Positions 58,001 to 64,000 of a stretch of 64,000 nucleotides of DNA are shown here, in pieces. The DNA comes from Chenopodium formosanum (Eukaryota > Streptophyta > Magnoliopsida > Caryophyllales > Amaranthaceae). Position 1 is the stretch's first letter. Each line of letters opens with the position of its first letter. Below the pieces are notes generated by a model. It was not told where the DNA came from. It saw only the letters and a program-made list of their open reading frames with translations, and made no database searches. The stretch is from the NCBI GenBank assembly GCA_024500155.1, contig CM044867.1:23137632-23201631 (forward strand), read 5' to 3'. The translations under genes were made by a program, and so were the position numbers.

Positions 58001-60779
58001 TAAGATCGACCGTTTGGTTGACTCTACGGCCGGACACGCCCTTATGAGCTTCATGGACGCATACTCCGGATTCCATCAAATTCCTTTGTGGGAAGAAGAT
58101 CAAGAGAAAACAGCGTTTGTGACCGAGCAGGGGTTGTACTGTTACAAGGTTATGCCATTCGGCCTCAAGAATGCTCCTGCTACATTTCAGAGGCTTGTTA
58201 ATACAGTCTTTAGAGACCAGCTCGGCCGGAACATGGAGGCATATATTGATGACATGATTGTAAAGTCAAAAGAGCCGGCCAACCATCTCAAGGATCTACG
58301 AGAAACGTTCGCCGAACTCAGGCGGCATAAGATGATGTTAAATCCAAAGAAGTGTGTATTTGGTGTTGAGTCCGGCAAGTTTCTCGGATTTTTGATTGAT
58401 CAACGTGGAATCGAGGCCAACCCTGAAAAAATTCAAGCCGTCCTTGACATGAAGTCTCCAAGAACAATCAAGGAAGTACAAAGACTGACCGGCTGTTTAG
58501 CAGCCCTTGGAAGATTTTTGTCAAGATCAGGGGATAAGTGCCGTTACTTTTTTCAAACCATTAAGAAGAAAGCCCTGTTCGAGTGGACAGAGGAGGCCGA
58601 GGAAGCATTCGTACAGTTGAAAAATCACTTGCATACATTGCCTCGCCTCGTTAGTCCGCTCAAGAATGAGAAGCTTTACATCTATCTTGCCATCTCCGAA
58701 CACTCTCTAAGTGTCGTCCTTCTTGCTGAAAGGGACGACCATCAGGTCCCGGTGTATTTTATCAGTCATGTACTTCACAATGCTGAGCTGAAGTACCCCC
58801 CAATTGAAAAATTTGGCCTGGCCTTGTACATGGCATCAAAGAAGCTGCGGCCATACTTTTTAGCACATTCAATTGTGGTCTATACAGACCAACCCTTGAA
58901 GAAGTCGTTCTCAACTTTGGAGGCAAGTGGCCGCATGCTCAAGTGGGCCTTAGAGCTCAGAGGTTTTGATCTTGTGTTTGAACCAAGGAAGGCAATCAAG
59001 GGGCAAGCCTTTGCGGATTTTTTGGCTGAAATGACACGGCCTGATCTTCAGCCGGCTGGGGACCAAGTTTGGAAAGTGTTTGTGGATGGTAGTGCAACAG
59101 CGACCGGGTGTGGCGCTGGTATTATATGTGAATCTCCTGAGGGAGACAAGTATGAGTACGCGTTGAGGTTTCAGTTCCAAGCGTCAAACAATGAAGCTGA
59201 GTACGAAGCATTGTTGGCCGGCCTAAGGATGTGTAAAGCGGTCGGGGCAACCAAAATTGAAGTATGCTCGGACTCCCGGCTAATAGTCCATCAGGTCAAT
59301 GGTGGCTTTGAGGCCAGGGAGCCGGCCATGATGAAGTACATGCAGCTAGTTAAAAATGAGGCCGAAGGCCTAGAGCTTTTTTCTCTCAAGCAAGTTCCCC
59401 GTTCAGAGAATCATCAGGCGGACGCCCTCTCCAAATTGGCTTCCTCGGCGTCATGTGATACTCCAAGATCAGTGTTTTGGGAAGTAAAGGAAAAAAGGAG
59501 CATTGATGCCGAGCCCGTTCAGGTAATAGATAGAAGTTCAACCTGGATGGACGGAATTACTTCCTACTTAAGGGATGGAATACTTCCGGACGATCCGAAA
59601 GAGAGTTGGCTATTGAAGAGGAAGGCGGCCTGGTTTGAGATGAAAGATGGGGAGCTATTCAAAAGAGCCTTTGTGAAGCCTTACCTTAAATGTATAACTC
59701 CTGAGAGAGGGCATGATGTGTTGGATGACCTTCATCAGGGGCATTGTGGTTCGCATATTGGAGGCCGAGCCTTAGCTGAAAAGGCGACACAGTTGGGATA
59801 TTACTGGCCGAGCCTGAAGTTGGACGCCATGAAAATGGTGAAAAAATGTGACAAGTGCAAGAGATTTTCAACCCTTATTCATCGTCCAGCAAATAGTCTA
59901 TCAGCCATCAGTAGTCCGCTTCCCTTTGCCAAATGGGGCATGGACATTTTGGGACCGTATATTCCTGCATCCGGCTAGAGACGGTACGTATTAGTGGCAG
60001 TAGACTACTTCACTAAATGGGTTGAAGCTGAGGCCGTCCGGGGCATCAAATGGACGGACGTGTCAGCCTTCATTTGGAAAAGCATAATCACTCGGTATGG
60101 GGTACCTCAGTCAATGGTGTTCGACAATGGACCACAGTTTGAGACGCGTCAACTCAAAGAATGGTTGGGAGACCAAGGCATTACCCATTGCTTTGCCTCG
60201 GTCGGCCGACCACAAGCCAATGGTCAAGTTGAGGCCTATAACAAGTTGATTTCAAACGGGATCAAGCGCAAGCTTGAAAAGGCAGGCGGCCTATGGGCAG
60301 ACGAGCTGGTCAATGTGCTATGGTCCATACGGACAACAGCAAAGAGTTCTACAGGGGAGACTCCATTCTTTTTGATCTATGGAGCTGAGGCTGTACTCCC
60401 AATTGAAATGTACGAGCCCACTTTGCGGGTAATGCTTTATGATGAATCGGCCAATTGGGAGGCCATGAAGACCGCCCTAGATCTCCTTCCAGAAGCTAGG
60501 GGCAATGCGGCGCTTAGGCATGAAATTTATCGCTTAAGGATGACAAGGGCATATAACCGCCGAGTGTCTAAGCGGCCGCTCAAAATGGGGGATCTAGTGT
60601 TGAGGAAAATGGAAGTTGTTGGCCGTGCCAATGAGGACGGCAAGTTGACTCCAAACTGGGAGGGACCGTACAGAATCAGGGAAGAAGTCCGAGACAGCAC
60701 ATATCGCCTTGAGGCAATTGATGGCCGTCAGATCCCACGGACATGGAACACTGATAACCTGAAGAAGTATCATGTTTGA
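55056..60779 (+). pseudogene. Ty3/gypsy gag-pol, Tat-type, one frame with four stops
   Basis: One reading frame runs 5.7 kb without a frameshift. Order: N-terminal coiled coil (~55200); Retrotrans_gag (GVAQDWFNSLPAG, ~55985); zinc knuckle CHYHKDVGHDTNEC (~56610); protease LIDTGSSADI (~57045); RT with LNKACPKDSFPLPKID and YIDDM (~58242). Next come the connection RNase H (~58660-58900) and a second RNase H (FVDGSA ~59080, NNEAEYEAL, CSDSRL, NHQADALS). These are followed by the HHCC zinc finger (~59730-59860) and integrase core (VDYFTKWVEAE ~60003, FDNGPQFE, QANGQVEAYN). Two RNase H domains and an antisense gene downstream are marks of the Tat clade. Stops are at 55485-55487 (TAA), 56565-56567, 57528-57530 and 59976-59978 (TAG). 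One of the two near the gag/protease region could be natural; the one inside integrase is clearly damage. Confidence 0.93.
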
Positions 60780-61813
60780 GCTTAGTTTCTTTAAGTACTT
60801 AGCCAAAAAGCAGTTTATACAGCTAGGTCTACTGACCGAGCCTTGTAATTAAAGCCGTACGGCCACAACAATGTACTTTTGACAAAAATTAATGAAGAGT
60901 CAGGCATTGTTGAATTATTTGTTGTTTTTATGATTGAAGGCCGAATGAAATGATTTACTGAGTTGCTTCCAATTTAGTAACACGGCCTACCATTCTTTTT
61001 GAATGGCCGAGTTAATAAGGAAGCAAGGTTTCTTTCAATATAGTAACACGGCCTACCATTCTTGTTGAATGGCCGAGTTAAAAAGGAAGCAAGGTTGCTC
61101 CCAATATAGCAACTCGGCCACACACAAAAAAAAAACTGATTTAATTCAGAGATCAATGCGTCCGCCCAATTCTAGGCGAACGATTGAGGCAAGGTATCCC
61201 GAACTTGTGTAGAAAACAAGTGTCCTTCACAAATAGGACAAGGGCATACCTAGGAATTTAGCCCGGCCAATCAAGGAATCTCTGAGTTGAGATAATACTT
61301 AGGATTTCTAGAGTACGTCCGAGCGATAGATTCAACGGACCACTCGTACAATGATAGCCGAACGGCCAATTAAATTAATTCGGTGCTTCACCTAGCCCAA
61401 GGGCAATCATTACTATGATTTGATTAACTTGCTAGCCGTCATACCCTTTTAAGGCATAACGACTACCAAGTTAATCAAACCACTTAGAAAATGGACTAGG
61501 CGAACACCGAATAAAGGGGCATACCCCTAGGAACGTACGAAAAGGCATAATACTGGGACGTACGGAAAACTTGCAAAAAGCAGAAAATTTGCAAAAAACT
61601 GCTAAGTATGAAACAGAAGTAAAAGCCGCCAAAAAGGCGGACAAAATTTTCATTAATAAGACCGCACAAAGGCGGCCGAAATGCTTACATAACCGCTCGA
61701 ACAGGCGGCCTCAGAAGAAGAACAAAAAAAAGAGAAGTACAAAATAAACTAAGTACATAGCAAGCTGAAAAGAAAAGGAAAGCTGAGCAGACGGCTGCTG
61801 GAGGACCTGAGCT
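60780..61813. other. spacer between pol and antisense gene, with tandem repeat
   Basis: Non-coding. At 60962-61120 a 66-bp unit is repeated 2.4 times (GGCCTACCATTCTT, TGAATGGCCGAGTTAA, AAGGAAGCAAGG). In each unit CGGCCTACCATTC and GAATGGCCG are inverted, giving a hairpin. A related TTCCTTCCAATATAGCA sits in an intron of the antisense gene (~63431). Confidence 0.65.
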
Positions 61814-62841
61814 CTACTTAGCCGTATTATCTGTGGCAGGCTCCTCCGCTGTCTCCGCGTCCTTGGCCGGGGCATCCTTTTCGTCCGCCTCCTCCTCCTC
61901 CTCATCCCCTTCCCCTCCGGACTCGGGGGAAGTAACAACTAGTTCTGGAGGAGGCATGCCGGCCTTCCTTGCCTCTTCTTTAAGGCAGACGTACTGAAGC
62001 CGCTTCTTGAAGCGTTCCTCGTAATAGGCATCTTCACCCTCGTCCACCATCAAGCTGAAGGCATCAAAGAAGTATGCCTTAAGCCTGTCTTCAGCATTTT
62101 GCTCGATGCGGATGACTTCTTCAACGCTGATCGGCCGAGGAGTTTTAAGTTGCTCCTCATAGTCCGCAAGGGACATCTTTAAGGTTTCCACCTCGGCCTT
62201 CAGCGCGTCCGCTTCATCTAGAGCAGACTTAAGGTTGGCTTGGGCCAACTTCAGCTCACTTTTCAAGGCTTCGGACGCCTAGAAGCCCAGCCTCCACTTC
62301 TCCTTTTCCAGGACGGCCTCGTCCCTTTCAACCCTCATGGCCTCCCTGGCCAAGGACTCCTGTTCGAGTGCCTTTCCCAGTTTGACCAGGTCCTCTGTTT
62401 GCCGCGCCGCTTTGTCGGACAGCGCGGTTATTTGGGTCTCAAAGTGTACCCTTTGGACGGCGGCCGTCCCAGTTACAGCATCCTCGGCATTCCTGATTTC
62501 AATCCAAGCATTCTTCAACCGTTCGTTCTCCTTGTCCTTCTAATCTAGGAAGGCGTTCAAACGGAGGAAGAGTTGCGGACAGAAGGAAAGAAACTTAGTC
62601 AAAAATATGGAAAAATTGGCTAAGTGCTGGAAAGCAAAAACATAAAGAGATAGAAGTATACCTCGGCGCTGCAGCTTATCACGTTGCGCTTGGGGGACCG
62701 CGCGAACCATGGCCTCGCGCATGGCCTTCCTGTCCGCGCCAGTCAGTGACTGGCCGGGTACCTTCAACTGCATCTCCTCTGATATATCTGCGGACGACCG
62801 TGTAAGAAAAGTTAGCTAAATTTTACAACAAAGACTTAGCT

Positions 62842-62905
<64 letters not shown>

Positions 62906-64000
62906 CGGCTAACCAGTGGAGAAGGTTGGAGGAGAAAGATTGGTGGGAGGAGGCGGTAAAGGAGCTTCCCCCTCCTCCGGACGGCTCCCTTCAGCGTCGC
63001 TGGACGGCGGGTTGACCAGCACCGTCCCGATCCAGCGACCGGTCATTTGTTCTGGGGTTAACCTATCCCCACCGTCCGAAGGGACGGACTCTTCATGGAC
63101 CTGGTCAGCAACAGGTTCCATGGGCTTGGAGGCCCCGCTTTGTGTCAGCCGGGGTTGTTCTCCTTTAGACTGCGTTGTAGCAGTCTGCGACTTTGCCGTT
63201 GCCGCTGCTTGAGAAGACGGCTTGGAAGCAACCGTCTTTCTCCTCTTGGATGCGTTCGCATCAGGAGTGAAAGTGGCCGGCTGCTTCCGCCTGGCCTTCG
63301 GGGTAGAGGAGGAGGTCTGCAAAAATACCAAGTTAGAAGGATTTGATGGCGTCCGTGCGATTTGGGAAAGGAACTCCCTTCCAGCATGCGTGAACGGACA
63401 TAAAGCGTCCGTGCAAACTCAGGAAGTAGGTTCCTTCCAATATAGCAGAACGGACACATTAAGGAATGAGAAATTCAAAAAATAAACTAAGTGTTTACCT
63501 CTTTGAGTTGCTCGTACATCTTGAAACGAGCTTTGTACCTGGCCAAGTCCACCTCGGACATCTCCACCTCTGCTTTTTGGGCCGAGTCAAGCATAGCGTA
63601 CGCCTCCGCTGCAAAAACAAAAAGTAAAAGTGTTAGAATATTTTTCTGAAGAATCTTGCGTGCGTACAGAAAGTTGATATATCTAAGTGTCCACCTTGGG
63701 GCATGTTCTGGTACAGGCCGTACGCAGACATGAAGATAGGGTCCCTAAGCCAATTGGCAAGAGGAACCCAATGGCTAGGGACCCGTTCAGTTTTGTTGCC
63801 CCGCCTGACTCGATTAACTTTGAAGTACTCGAGCTGGTGTTCGTGGCTTGGGTGGATGGGCGGCTTGTCAGGCTTGTGGTCTCCGCGTCCGAGCTGAATA
63901 GGCTCTGGACGGCACCTGTTCATGCGAAGGTTGAACTCCGCGTCCTGAGTTTTGACACGGTAGAAGCGGTGCTTCCAGTCCCTCCACTTACTGACACGGT
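61814..64000 (-). pseudogene. spliced antisense gene of the Tat element (5' end outside window)
   Basis: Five exons on the minus strand join in phase: 64000(+)-63695, 63608-63499, 63316-62914, 62787-62662 and 62544-61814, with GT-AG borders. Exon 1 encodes a basic, Trp/Tyr-rich block (WRDWKHRFYRVK, then VPSHWVPLANWLRDP), reminiscent of the 'putative gypsy type transposon' family. Exon 3 is Ser/Pro/Lys-rich with SKRRKT, a possible nuclear localisation signal. Exon 5 is a long coiled coil (ENERLKNAWIEIRNAED, LKSELKLAQANLKSALDEAD) with an acidic tail. TAG stops lie at 62540-62542 and 62279-62281, both readable as CAG. A 57-A run (62847-62903) lies in the intron between exons 3 and 4. Function unknown. 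Confidence 0.75.
62847..62903. repeat. poly(A) run, 57 bases
   Basis: Uninterrupted A run on the plus strand, within intron 3 of the antisense gene (there it reads as a long T tract before exon 4). Possibly an expanded polypyrimidine tract; the length may also reflect assembly error. Confidence 0.85.

Noticed and set aside
57681..58103. 140-residue open frame on the minus strand opposite RT
   Set aside because: Shadow of the reverse transcriptase coding sequence. No own features.

Overview
This is eukaryotic nuclear DNA from a flowering plant, most likely a eudicot. It is AT-rich, its genes are broken by GT-AG introns, and most of it is transposable element. No bacterial or organellar features were seen. 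All calls come from reading the sequence. No database search was run.

Host genes. (1) The last four exons of a BASS4-like plastid sodium/metabolite cotransporter lie at 1338-3048 (+); its 5' part is outside the window. (2) Three intact, same-strand paralogues of a plant alpha/beta-hydrolase lie at 8261-15298, 34728-36765 and 41443-46609. Each has four coding exons with matching splice phases, an N-terminal membrane anchor and a complete Ser-Asp-His triad (345, 345 and 346 residues). They differ greatly in intron size because transposons have collected in the introns; intron 2 is 124 bp in one copy and 5.1 kb in another.

Transposon layer. Between the genes are small DNA transposons whose ends and target-site duplications (TSDs) can be read. 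These include Ac-like hAT elements with 8-bp TSDs at 18204-18814, 22001-22629 and 39223-40204, and a possible 2.9-kb hAT macrotransposon at 31295-34218. There are also two copies of a ~185-bp MITE (12373-12553, 12594-12780), Tourist-like and Stowaway-like MITEs, and two tRNA-derived SINEs (3558-3662, 13847-13997). From 20.4 to 30 kb is a nest of LTR fragments: three related LTR copies, one of them inserted into a different LTR.

Right-hand part. A complete but decayed Ty1/copia element lies at 47423-53548 on the minus strand, with paired LTRs and a TACTT TSD. A Helitron-like 5' end and a LINE fragment follow. The LINE is cut by a large Ty3/gypsy element of the Tat type that starts near 54464 and runs off the window. 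Its gag-pol (55056-60779) is a single reading frame with four in-frame stops and two RNase H domains. Downstream, in antisense, is a spliced gene (61814 to beyond 64000) with at least five exons, which is the extra ORF known from Tat-lineage elements. Almost all stops in this element can be read as CAG or CAA turned into TAG or TAA, as expected if methylated cytosines were deaminated.
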